From contig CAMLJR010000084.1 in the NCBI GenBank assembly GCA_946480345.1, forward strand, positions 1 to 11,972: a stretch of DNA of 11,972 bases, read 5' to 3'. Positions 1 to 6,275 of the stretch are shown here, piece after piece. The position numbers were made by a program, and so were the translations under genes. Each line of letters opens with the position of its first letter. The first letter of the stretch is position 1. The DNA is from an uncultured Spongiibacteraceae bacterium. GTDB taxonomy: Bacteria > Pseudomonadota > Gammaproteobacteria > Pseudomonadales > CAMLJR01. The notes under the pieces were generated by a model. The model saw only the letters and a program-made list of their open reading frames with translations. It searched no databases and had not been told where the DNA came from.

Positions 1-68
1 TCATCTGGCTCGCGTTATTTATTTTCGGAGCGGGTAATTTACTGAAGCAGAAAACGCGCACTGCATAA
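1..68 (+). CDS. C-terminal fragment of an unidentified membrane protein
   Basis: This is the 3' end of a plus-strand gene whose body lies left of the window. The frame beginning at position 3 reads IWLALFIFGAGNLLKQKTRTA and ends at TAA 66-68. A hydrophobic stretch followed by a short lysine/arginine-rich tail is typical of a last membrane helix with a cytoplasmic C-terminus. The two other plus frames stop earlier and read less like protein. The fragment converges with murI. It is too short for a family assignment, and another frame cannot be excluded. Confidence 0.35.
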   Translation, partial: IWLALFIFGAGNLLKQKTRTA

Positions 69-85
69 CGCTCGCACTTCTGCTT
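45..85. terminator. Possible bidirectional terminator stem between convergent genes
   Basis: AAGCAGAA at 45-52 is the exact reverse complement of TTCTGCTT at 78-85, giving an 8-bp stem around a 25-nt loop. It lies where the partial plus-strand gene and murI converge. The long loop and the absence of a clean T-run on either side make a classical intrinsic terminator uncertain. It overlaps the end of the partial CDS. Confidence 0.25.
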
Positions 86-92
86 GGAAATA

Positions 93-890
93 TTAGAGCG
101 TCGGCAGCGCTTCGGCGCGCGCATCCGCAGCCCATAACTGACGGATGACCGTGTGGCTACGCTGATCGCCGCTGCTCCAAAACGTTTCCATGCCTAAGCC
201 TCCTTCGCGCAGCAAATCGAATTCCAGCAACCGGCGTTTCAATTCGCGCGCAACCGCAGCGCCGGTATCGATGATCGCGATATTGCTGCCCAGCAACTCG
301 ACAAGTGCATCGCGCAGAAACGGATAATGCGTGCAACCCAGCACGATGGTATCGGCACCTTGTGCAAGCAAAGGCTCCAGATACTGCTTCAGCAGCGCGA
401 AGGTATTCGCCGAATGCAATTCGCTCGCTTCGACGCATTCGACCAGCCCCGCACACGGTTGCGTGATGATTTCGCAATCGCCGGCATAGCGATTCACCAG
501 CGAAAAAAACCGCGCGCTTTCGAGTGTGCCCGCCGTGGCGAGCACGCCGATGATTTTACTGCGGGTGGCTGTTACGGCAGGCTTGATGCCGGGCTCCATG
601 GCGACGACTGGTATTGGTAACGCAGCGCGCAGTGCATCGACTGCTGCGGCCGTTGCCGTATTACAAGCAACCACCAGCGCTTTCGCGCCACGCTCGTGCA
701 GGAACTCGCCAATCGCCAACGAGCGTTCGCGAATAAAATCCGGGCTGCGCGCACCGTATGGCGCATGACCGGAATCGGCAACGTACAGAAAATCTTCGGC
801 AGGCAATGCGGTGCGCAAATGCCGTAGCACCGATAGACCGCCGACACCCGAATCGAATACGCCGATCGGCGCGAGCACAGCCGCGCGCAT
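93..890 (-). CDS. murI: Glutamate racemase MurI
   Basis: This cytoplasmic, cofactor-independent racemase converts L-glutamate to the D-glutamate used by MurD in peptidoglycan synthesis. The 265-residue length is normal for the family. The N-terminal substrate-binding motif FDSGVGGLS (residues 12-20, Asp13/Ser14) is present. The two catalytic cysteines sit in VACNTAT (Cys76) and LGCTHYP (Cys186). The two-fold pseudo-symmetric Asp/Glu racemase fold is complete. The ATG at 890 lies 4 nt past the stop of the DUF5989 gene, so murI looks like the last gene of the carbamoyltransferase operon and is probably translated by coupling. No strong Shine-Dalgarno is visible, and a GTG four codons downstream (residue 5) is an alternative start. 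The family call is secure. What is unusual is the partnership with a carbamoyl-transfer module. Confidence 0.97.
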   Translation of the reverse strand: MRAAVLAPIGVFDSGVGGLSVLRHLRTALPAEDFLYVADSGHAPYGARSPDFIRERSLAIGEFLHERGAKALVVACNTATAAAVDALRAALPIPVVAMEPGIKPAVTATRSKIIGVLATAGTLESARFFSLVNRYAGDCEIITQPCAGLVECVEASELHSANTFALLKQYLEPLLAQGADTIVLGCTHYPFLRDALVELLGSNIAIIDTGAAVARELKRRLLEFDLLREGGLGMETFWSSGDQRSHTVIRQLWAADARAEALPTL

Positions 891-894
891 CGAA

Positions 895-1047
895 TCAGAA
901 CAATGTGTAAATGAACGGCGCCACTGCGGAGCCTTGACCGAGTACGATCAACGCACCGAGCAGCAGCATCACCGCGATCAGCGGCGCGAGCCAGAATTTT
1001 TTGCGCTTTGCCATAAAGCCGGCGAGATCTTTCAACAAGTCCCACAT
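895..1047 (-). CDS. DUF5989 family small membrane protein (SxtK-like position)
   Basis: This 50-residue protein begins MWDLLKDLAGFMAKRKKFWL. It has an amphipathic, lysine-rich start followed by one transmembrane helix (about residues 19-38, rich in Leu/Ile/Val) and a short C-terminal tail ending FIYTLF. That architecture matches DUF5989, a tiny family encoded next to SxtJ and NodU-type carbamoyltransferases. Its ATG overlaps the stop of the SxtJ gene in a TAATG (1045-1049), which indicates translational coupling. A GGAG lies 11 nt upstream, inside the SxtJ C-terminal codons. The reading frame extends upstream to 1353, but that part is the shadow of the SxtJ gene. The biochemical role is unknown. 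I infer that it helps tether or organise the carbamoyltransferase at the membrane. Confidence 0.85.
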   Translation of the reverse strand: MWDLLKDLAGFMAKRKKFWLAPLIAVMLLLGALIVLGQGSAVAPFIYTLF

Positions 1048-1454
1048 TAGTAGGGTTTCTCCATATGTTCTTTTGGGTAGTGCTGGCTCTGCACGCGGTA
1101 ACTCAGTTGCTCGCGCGATAATTTCTGCGCCAGCAGGTCTTTGCCGAACAACCGCAATAGCCAACCAATCGGAGTCAACATTCCATAAAAAAGAATGAAC
1201 ATGATGATATGCGTATTGATGAAACCCATCACCGCGCCGAATTTCATCCAGACAACATAGAGCGGACGCAGCCATGTCGGAACGACAGCAGCCAGCAAAA
1301 CCACCGGCAGGCCGATGTAAAACGGCCATACGCGGATCGTACCGTGCAACCAATATGGCAACAAAAGACCAAAAATAAGAATCAGGATACCCGCGAAAAT
1401 AAAGCCAAATTTACGCAGATCTTGCGCGCTAACCGAAGCGTTGTTGTTTTGCAT
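1047..1454 (-). CDS. SxtJ family membrane protein
   Basis: This 135-residue protein starts MQNNN. After a polar, cytoplasmic-looking N-terminus it shows closely spaced hydrophobic helices at about residues 16-33, 44-60 and 79-100, then a basic/polar C-terminal tail ending HMEKPY. This is the layout of the SxtJ family, named after a saxitoxin-cluster gene of unknown function that accompanies O-carbamoyltransferases. The ATG at 1454 is separated from the carbamoyltransferase stop by one nucleotide (TGA-T-ATG), and its own TAA overlaps the next gene's ATG. The start is chosen because codons further upstream lie inside the carbamoyltransferase gene. The function is unknown. Context argues for a role in the same carbamoylation pathway, probably in the inner membrane. 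Confidence 0.85.
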   Translation of the reverse strand: MQNNNASVSAQDLRKFGFIFAGILILIFGLLLPYWLHGTIRVWPFYIGLPVVLLAAVVPTWLRPLYVVWMKFGAVMGFINTHIIMFILFYGMLTPIGWLLRLFGKDLLAQKLSREQLSYRVQSQHYPKEHMEKPY

Positions 1455-1455
1455 A

Positions 1456-3315
1456 TCAATCGAGCTCGAATTCGTTTTGCCAGTCTTGCTGTTCTTCCCA
1501 CACCGGCTGTTCGTGTTTATGCAGCACGACATTTTCCAGCACCAGACAATCCATCTCGGTACGCATGAAACAGCGATACGCATCCTCCGGCGTGCAGACG
1601 ATCGGCTCGCCGCGCACATTGAACGATGTATTCACCAGCACCGGACATTCGGTTTTTTGCTCGAAGCGATCGAGCAACCGATAAAAACGCGGATTGGTAT
1701 CGGCATGCACGGTTTGAATTCGCGCCGAATAATCCACATGCGTGACTGCCGGAATCTGCGAGCGCGGCACATGCAGTTTTTCGATACCGAATAACTGCTG
1801 TTGCTCCGCCGTCATCGCAATACGCTTTTCCTCGCGCACCGGCGCGACCATCAACATGTAAGGGCTGCTGCGATCGTGCACGAACCATTCGTTGACGCGC
1901 TCGGCCTTGATCGCCGGCGCGAACGGACGAAACGATTCGCGATATTTGATTTTCAGATTCATCACCGATTGCATTTTCGCACTGCGCGGATCGCCGATGA
2001 TCGAGCGGCCGCCGAGCGCGCGCGGGCCGAATTCCATGCGCCCCTGAAACCAGCCGACAACTTTTTCGGCCGCGAGCACATCGCTGAGCTCTTCATAGAA
2101 TTCATCGTCGTCGAGCTTTTTGTACGGTGCCTTGATGCTATCGAGATAGTCACAGATGTTATCGACGCCAAACCACGGCCCCAGATAACTGCCGCGCATA
2201 CTGTCGCCAACCGAGCTTGTGTTATCGGGCGCTGTGCGCGCATTGCCGAGATACTCGTACCATATCGCCAGCGCTGCGCCGAGCGCACCGCCAGCATCGC
2301 CAGCCGCCGGTTGAATCCAAATGTCTTTAAAAATTCCTTCGCGCAGCAAGCGTCCATTCGAAACGCAGTTCAACGCAACGCCGCCCGCGAGACATAAATA
2401 ATCCTGCTTCAGCTCGCGCTTCACGGTGCGCGCGAGCTTCAACACAATCTCTTCGGTAACGACTTGAATCGATGCCGCGATATCCATTTCGCGCTGCGTC
2501 AGCGGGCTCTCCGGTTTACGGGCAGGACCGCCGAACAACGCGGCGAATTTATCGTTCGTCATCGTCAGCCCGGTTGCGTAATTGAAGTAACGCATATCGA
2601 GACGAAACGTGCCGTCGTCTTTGACATCGATCAGATTATTTAAAATGGTATCGACGAATTTCGGTTCGCCGTACGGCGCCAGGCCCATCAGTTTGTATTC
2701 GCCGGAGTTCACCTTAAAGCCGGTGTAATACGTGAACGCCGAATACAGCAAGCCAAGCGAGTGCGGAAAATTGATTTCCCATTGCGGGGTCAGCTTGTTG
2801 CCTTCGCCGAGCCAAACGCTGCTGGTCGCCCATTCACCGACGCCATCGAGGCACATCACCGCCGCATTTTGGAAAGGACTCGGAAAAAACGCCGATGCCG
2901 CATGCGCCTGGTGATGTTCGGTAAATAACAAATGCGGCAATTGCTTTTCCGCCAAGCCGCCGAGTGCGGCAAGTTCTCGCTTCAACGTCGTTTTCAGATA
3001 CAGCTTTTCTTTCAGCCACACCGGCATCGCCGCAAGAAACGAGCGCATACCTTTCGGCGCATACGCGAGATAGGTTTCGAGTAGACGCTCGAACTTGATC
3101 AGCGGCTTGTCGTAAAACACCACGTAATCGACATCGGCCAACGTCAACCGCGCTTCTTGCAGACAATATTCGATCGCCTTGGCCGGGAACGCCGCGTCGT
3201 GTTTTTTACGGGTAAATCGTTCCTCCTGGGCGGCGGCGACAATTTCGCCATCGCGCAGCAAGGCTGCCGCACTGTCGTGGTAATAGGCTGATAAACCGAG
3301 AATTACTGTGCTCAA
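1456..3315 (-). CDS. Carbamoyltransferase, NodU/CmcH/SxtI (TobZ-like) family
   Basis: This 619-residue enzyme is predicted to transfer a carbamoyl group from carbamoyl phosphate, via carbamoyl-adenylate, to a hydroxyl of an unknown acceptor. The N-terminal Kae1-like domain (about 1-360) begins ILGLSAYYHDSAAAL. It carries the metal-binding HHQAHA motif (134-139), LDGVGEW (156-162), LMGLAPYG (209-216) and GGVALNCVSNGRL (311-323). The C-terminal YrdC-like domain (about 375-619) shows EFGPRALGGRSIIGDPRS (428-445) and VNTSFNVRGEPIV (561-573). Length and motif set match complete family members such as TobZ and NodU. The start codon is TTG at 3313-3315. It is supported by the family's N-terminal sequence and by a plausible promoter just upstream, although the ribosome binding site is weak. 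The gene heads the operon with SxtJ, DUF5989 and MurI. No sugar, antibiotic or toxin biosynthesis gene adjoins it, so the acceptor cannot be predicted. Confidence 0.95.
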   Translation of the reverse strand: MSTVILGLSAYYHDSAAALLRDGEIVAAAQEERFTRKKHDAAFPAKAIEYCLQEARLTLADVDYVVFYDKPLIKFERLLETYLAYAPKGMRSFLAAMPVWLKEKLYLKTTLKRELAALGGLAEKQLPHLLFTEHHQAHAASAFFPSPFQNAAVMCLDGVGEWATSSVWLGEGNKLTPQWEINFPHSLGLLYSAFTYYTGFKVNSGEYKLMGLAPYGEPKFVDTILNNLIDVKDDGTFRLDMRYFNYATGLTMTNDKFAALFGGPARKPESPLTQREMDIAASIQVVTEEIVLKLARTVKRELKQDYLCLAGGVALNCVSNGRLLREGIFKDIWIQPAAGDAGGALGAALAIWYEYLGNARTAPDNTSSVGDSMRGSYLGPWFGVDNICDYLDSIKAPYKKLDDDEFYEELSDVLAAEKVVGWFQGRMEFGPRALGGRSIIGDPRSAKMQSVMNLKIKYRESFRPFAPAIKAERVNEWFVHDRSSPYMLMVAPVREEKRIAMTAEQQQLFGIEKLHVPRSQIPAVTHVDYSARIQTVHADTNPRFYRLLDRFEQKTECPVLVNTSFNVRGEPIVCTPEDAYRCFMRTEMDCLVLENVVLHKHEQPVWEEQQDWQNEFELD

Positions 3316-3342
3316 AAGACTGACCGCCGCGCAAAAGGCGCT

Positions 3343-3370
3343 AGTTTAACCGCTGGCCCCTTCACTGCAA
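3343..3370 (-). promoter_or_regulatory. Predicted sigma70 promoter of the carbamoyltransferase operon
   Basis: On the minus strand TTGCAG (3365-3370) and TAAACT (3343-3348) are separated by 16 bp. Each matches its sigma70 consensus hexamer at 4 of 6 positions. Transcription would begin near 3336, giving a leader of about 20 nt before the TTG start at 3315. It sits in the 274-bp divergent intergenic region (3316-3589). The call is based on sequence match only. Confidence 0.4.
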
Positions 3371-3524
3371 ATCGAACGCACGAGCGGCGAATCTGGTGCC
3401 TTGGCGGGGTGCAAAATATTTCGATGTAATCCGAAGGATGCGATGCTGCGAAACTATGTGGTTATCTGGCTGCCAAAAATGGCGTACCTTAAGGAACCTC
3501 GACGCGCTGCCGGCATCGATAGGA

Positions 3525-3569
3525 TGTATAACACGGTGCGCAGTAGTCGATCTGCGCCGTCTGTATAAC
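3525..3569 (+). promoter_or_regulatory. Leader hairpin and duplicated TGTATAAC upstream of the YqjD-like gene
   Basis: TGTATAAC occurs twice, at 3525-3532 and 3562-3569, 37 bp apart. Between the copies GCGCAG (3538-3543) pairs with CTGCGC (3552-3557) around an 8-nt loop. The stem can continue by 3 bp beyond a 2-nt bulge. The first TATAAC could be a -10 element (no good -35 is visible, so a stress sigma factor is possible), which would put the hairpin in the 5' leader. The second copy is too close to the start codon to serve as a promoter. The arrangement could equally be an operator. The other end of the divergent gap holds the carbamoyltransferase promoter. Confidence 0.3.
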
Positions 3570-3589
3570 CAAGAGCAGGAGAGCAAACG

Positions 3590-3943
3590 ATGAACACAGA
3601 CAATCCAAAATCCCCTACCACCGCCATTAAAAACGCCGAAACCTCAACCAACGGTGCCGCACATCGCGCGCATTCGGGTACCGATACAGCTGCACGCATG
3701 GCCCACGACTTTATCGACAAAGTCGCCGACGTCGCGCAGCAGTCGGAATCGAAAATTCGCGATGCCAGCATTCATGCCGAAGAATCGTTAAAGCAATCGC
3801 TGGATACCGCGCGCAACAAAACTGCTGAAGTCAAAACATCGGTAGGCGACTTTGTGCAGCAACATCCGTTTGCCGCGCTCGGTATTGCATTCGGTGTCGG
3901 AGTGCTGCTGTCGTACGTCGCCAAGGGAAGCCGAGTCGAATAA
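3590..3943 (+). CDS. DUF883 (ElaB/YqjD) family tail-anchored inner-membrane protein
   Basis: This 117-residue protein has three parts. A polar, Thr/Ala-rich N-terminus (1-30) leads into a long charged, probably helical stretch (about 33-88). A C-terminal membrane anchor follows, beginning with the family signature VQQHPFAALGIAFGVG (89-104), running to about residue 111 and ending in a short basic tail. This is the architecture of ElaB/YqjD/YgaM. In E. coli YqjD is induced in stationary phase under RpoS, is anchored by its C-terminus and binds ribosomes. Ribosome binding here is inference only. AGGAGAG (3577-3583) sits 6 nt before the ATG, a strong start signal. The TAA overlaps the next ATG as TAATG (3941-3945). 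The assignment is to the family rather than to a specific paralogue. Confidence 0.87.
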   Translation: MNTDNPKSPTTAIKNAETSTNGAAHRAHSGTDTAARMAHDFIDKVADVAQQSESKIRDASIHAEESLKQSLDTARNKTAEVKTSVGDFVQQHPFAALGIAFGVGVLLSYVAKGSRVE

Positions 3944-4434
3944 TGACTGCTCCTTACAGCGCATCAAACGATGCATCGGCACCATTCGGTACATCGGCGC
4001 CACCCGAAATACCGACCGAAACGCCACCGGTGCCCGATCCCACACCGGGCACCATCGCCGCATTTCAACAATGGATAGATGCTGCACGCATCGTGCTGGG
4101 TCGATTTACCACGATCGCAGTGATGGAAGCGCGTCTGGCGACAGTTAACCTGATCATTATTTTGGTTATCGCCGTCGCCAGCGGGCTGCTTCTCGCCAGC
4201 GCGTGGATTGCCCTGTTCGCGGCAATTGTCGCCTGGTTGCATACATTGGGTTTAACGTGGCACACGGCGCTGTTACTCATTGCAGCAATAAATTTTGCGG
4301 TGGCGGCCGGTGGCGCGTATGCCATTTACCGTTTGAGCAACAATCTGCTGCTGCGCACCTTACGTGCGTTTTTGCTCGCTCCGGAGAAGGCCAACGATGA
4401 ACATGCTCAAAATCAGACGCCGCCTGCGCAATGA
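3943..4434 (+). CDS. YqjE-like phage-holin-superfamily membrane protein
   Basis: This 163-residue protein has a Pro/Ala/Thr-rich N-terminal segment (about 8-36), unusually long for the family. A short amphipathic stretch follows, containing the conserved-looking MEARLATVNL (61-70). Two hydrophobic regions come next (about 69-99 and 106-129), then a basic loop and a polar tail. This matches the Actinobact_holin_X/YqjE group, which accompanies YqjD-type proteins in many proteobacteria. It is not evidence of a prophage, since no lysis or structural genes are present. Translation is coupled to the upstream gene by the TAATG overlap. Its last 38 nt overlap the next gene. The role is unknown; the two proteins probably act together in the inner membrane. 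The Pro-rich start could be shortened if a later initiation site is used, but no better one is apparent. Confidence 0.82.
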   Translation: MTAPYSASNDASAPFGTSAPPEIPTETPPVPDPTPGTIAAFQQWIDAARIVLGRFTTIAVMEARLATVNLIIILVIAVASGLLLASAWIALFAAIVAWLHTLGLTWHTALLLIAAINFAVAAGGAYAIYRLSNNLLLRTLRAFLLAPEKANDEHAQNQTPPAQ

Positions 4435-4834
4435 ACTGGTACAGCAGCGATTGCTGCTCACCGATGATTTGCTGCACGCCTCAGCGAGCGCATCGCAGTT
4501 ACGTCACAGCATTGCACGGAGTGTAACTTCGCCCTTGGCCTTGGGTATTGCAGGGATGACGGGGTTCGCCGCCGCGCGCAAACTGCTGGCAAGACCCAAA
4601 CCCGCCAAGCAATCCCAAGCGGATTCCGAACCGACCGAACAATCGCGCCGCTCTGCTGTTTCACCCGTGGTGATTAATTTATTGGCACCCGTGGCGATAG
4701 GTTGGCTCACGGAACGTTTGATGCCGCTGCTACACAATTTAGGTATCGGCGGCTCCGAGCAGCCTGCCGTCGATCAGGCGGAGATTCAATCCAACTATTC
4801 TGAGTCGATTCGTCCGTCCGAGCCGATGCTCTAG
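4397..4834 (+). CDS. Uncharacterised basic membrane protein in the yqjK position
   Basis: I do not recognise a characterised family here. The 145-residue product starts MNMLKIRRRLRNELVQQRLL, a strongly basic N-terminus followed by a helical stretch. Two moderately hydrophobic segments follow (about 43-64 and 88-112), separated by a Lys/Gln/Ser-rich linker, and the C-terminus is acidic and polar. The ATG at 4397 is preferred to an upstream frame opening at 4364 because GGAGAAGG (4383-4390) lies 6 nt before it. This start overlaps the YqjE-like gene by 38 nt in another frame. In E. coli the third gene of the yqjD-yqjE-yqjK set is also a small basic protein, so this is a positional equivalent, but I cannot show homology. 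It is the last gene before a convergent operon. Confidence 0.7.
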   Translation: MNMLKIRRRLRNELVQQRLLLTDDLLHASASASQLRHSIARSVTSPLALGIAGMTGFAAARKLLARPKPAKQSQADSEPTEQSRRSAVSPVVINLLAPVAIGWLTERLMPLLHNLGIGGSEQPAVDQAEIQSNYSESIRPSEPML

Positions 4835-4867
4835 CAATAGCGCGGCGGAAAAATCGTCGAGCGGCTG

Positions 4868-5764
4868 TTAGAAATACGCGCCCTGCCGAACCCAATGCGT
4901 AGCAATCCATTTTTCTCCCACCGTCACCGGTGCGCCACCATGTAAGGTCGCTCGATCGAGACGGCTTTCGGTATCGCAATACGAAAAATAAACCGCGCCA
5001 CCTTTGCGTGGCGCTACTGAAAATCCGATTTCCGGAAAAATCGTCTCACCGCCTTCATCGACATCGCTTAAATACATAACCAGCGTAGCGACGCGTTGAC
5101 CGCCTTTCGCCAAATGCACGGCGCTGCCGGGATTTTCAGGTGAAAAAAAATCGTAATGCGGGCGGTACTCGGCGCCGGTGCGGTAATGCAGAATCTGCAA
5201 ACCCTCGCCGTTATCGACCGGCATACCGATTAATTTCGCCAGACGTTTTTCGATGCGCGCGACAAACGTATTTTCACCACGCAAAAAATAGGTGCCTTCG
5301 CTGCTGCGTGAATCGACGATACCTGCGGCACCCGTCTGATCGTCAACGATTGTCGAGCGCGTTAGCTTCGGCGTCGACAGCTTGATTAATTCATCGCACT
5401 CGGCGGCAGTGAGCACATTTTCAAAAATCACGATATCGGGTTCGGCGATACGCCCCAGCACCTTCACGATATGGCCATCGATCTCAATTTGATTGCCCGA
5501 CGCAATGCGCTTCCGATCGTAGCAGTAGCCGACGTAATGTTGCTCGAAACCGGCGGGAATCGGATATTGAAAAGGCTGTGTCGCCTGCGCGAGATCGATT
5601 GCCGCAAAGTCCGGCGCTCGCTGCGCTACTGCGGTGGTCGCGAACATCAGATCGAAGTTGTTTTTAACCATTTCCTCGATCAGCGCCGGTAGCGGCACGC
5701 CGCGAGCAATGTTATCGACAATCCATTGCTCCCATTCGGGCGTTAGTTGCGTGCTTGTTCCCAT
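4868..5764 (-). CDS. 2-oxoglutarate/Fe(II) oxygenase, prolyl 4-hydroxylase-like
   Basis: This 298-residue, probably cytoplasmic dioxygenase is predicted to hydroxylate a protein or peptide substrate, with decarboxylation of 2-oxoglutarate to succinate. The C-terminal P4Hc domain (about 108-294) carries the iron triad His203 and Asp205 in RPHYDFF and His275 in ATLHGG. The 2-oxoglutarate-binding lysine is Lys285 in GEKWIATHW. DEGGETIFPEIG (236-247) is also typical. Residues 1-105 form an extra N-terminal region: a predicted helical segment (WEQWIVDNIARGVPLPALIEEM, about 11-32) and a linker with GYCYDRKR (79-86). The start ATG at 5764 lies 21 nt after the bcp stop, and the gene ends the Nudix-rmuC-bcp operon. 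The substrate is unknown. The family call is secure; hydroxylation of proline specifically is inference. Confidence 0.93.
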   Translation of the reverse strand: MGTSTQLTPEWEQWIVDNIARGVPLPALIEEMVKNNFDLMFATTAVAQRAPDFAAIDLAQATQPFQYPIPAGFEQHYVGYCYDRKRIASGNQIEIDGHIVKVLGRIAEPDIVIFENVLTAAECDELIKLSTPKLTRSTIVDDQTGAAGIVDSRSSEGTYFLRGENTFVARIEKRLAKLIGMPVDNGEGLQILHYRTGAEYRPHYDFFSPENPGSAVHLAKGGQRVATLVMYLSDVDEGGETIFPEIGFSVAPRKGGAVYFSYCDTESRLDRATLHGGAPVTVGEKWIATHWVRQGAYF

Positions 5765-5785
5765 GACGTCGTGTTTCCGCCGTTT

Positions 5786-6274
5786 TCAGGTGTTTTGCTT
5801 TAACCAGGCGATCACCTCTTCCTGGTGCTTCTTCGTATTCACCTTATCGATGATGTGCTTGATTTTTCCATCCTTGCCGATAATAAACGTCGTGCGCAGC
5901 AATCCCATGAATTCACGCCCCATGAATTTCTTCATGCCCCAGCAGCCGTATTTTTCGGCAACCGCATGATCCTCGTCGGACAGCAACGTGAAATTGAGTT
6001 TTTCTTTATCGATGAATTTTTGCAGCCGCGCGACCGCATCCGGGCTAACACCGAGTGCGATCGTATCGAGTGCTTCCAACTCCTTTTTTGCATCGCGTAA
6101 GCCACATGCCTGCACGGTGCAACCGGGGGTCATCGCTCGCGGATAGAAATACAACACGACATTTTTCTTGTCGCCTTCCCTCTTTCCGACGAAATCTTTC
6201 AAGCTGACTTTTTCGCCATTTTGATCGAGCAGCGTAAACGCGGGGGCTAAATTGCCAATCTTCGGTAATGCCAT
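5786..6274 (-). CDS. bcp: Thiol peroxidase Bcp (PrxQ-type peroxiredoxin)
   Basis: This 162-residue atypical 2-Cys peroxiredoxin reduces hydrogen and organic peroxides in the cytoplasm. The active-site block YFYPRAMTPGCTVQACGLRD (42-61) holds the peroxidatic Cys52 and a resolving Cys57 five residues later, together with the Thr/Pro and downstream Arg131 region (RTTFIIGKDGKI) expected of the family. The start is MALPKIG at 6274. GGAG, 6 nt upstream, supports it, and codons further upstream in the same frame lie inside rmuC. Only 1 nt separates the rmuC stop from this ATG, so translation is probably coupled. Bcp genes often stand beside gcvR or other genes; pairing with rmuC and a 2OG oxygenase is noteworthy. 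Confidence 0.96.
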   Translation of the reverse strand: MALPKIGNLAPAFTLLDQNGEKVSLKDFVGKREGDKKNVVLYFYPRAMTPGCTVQACGLRDAKKELEALDTIALGVSPDAVARLQKFIDKEKLNFTLLSDEDHAVAEKYGCWGMKKFMGREFMGLLRTTFIIGKDGKIKHIIDKVNTKKHQEEVIAWLKQNT

Positions 6275-6275
6275 T

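Noticed and set aside
1048..1353. Upstream extension of the DUF5989 frame
   Set aside because: This part overlaps SxtJ coding sequence in another frame and reads as low-quality protein. The true start is the TAATG at 1045-1049.
1457..1473. Run of SacI/EcoRI sites (GAGCTCGAATTCG) resembling a cloning-vector polylinker
   Set aside because: On the minus strand it encodes the last residues NEFELD of the carbamoyltransferase in frame and is followed by the coupled SxtJ gene, so it is native sequence and a coincidence.
3362..3593. Opposing open frames of 65 and 74 codons in the divergent intergenic region
   Set aside because: Neither has a good ribosome binding site or recognisable sequence, and both cover predicted promoter elements.
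3943..4434. Prophage holin
   Set aside because: The holin-fold match is that of chromosomal YqjE proteins paired with YqjD. No endolysin, structural gene or integrase is nearby.
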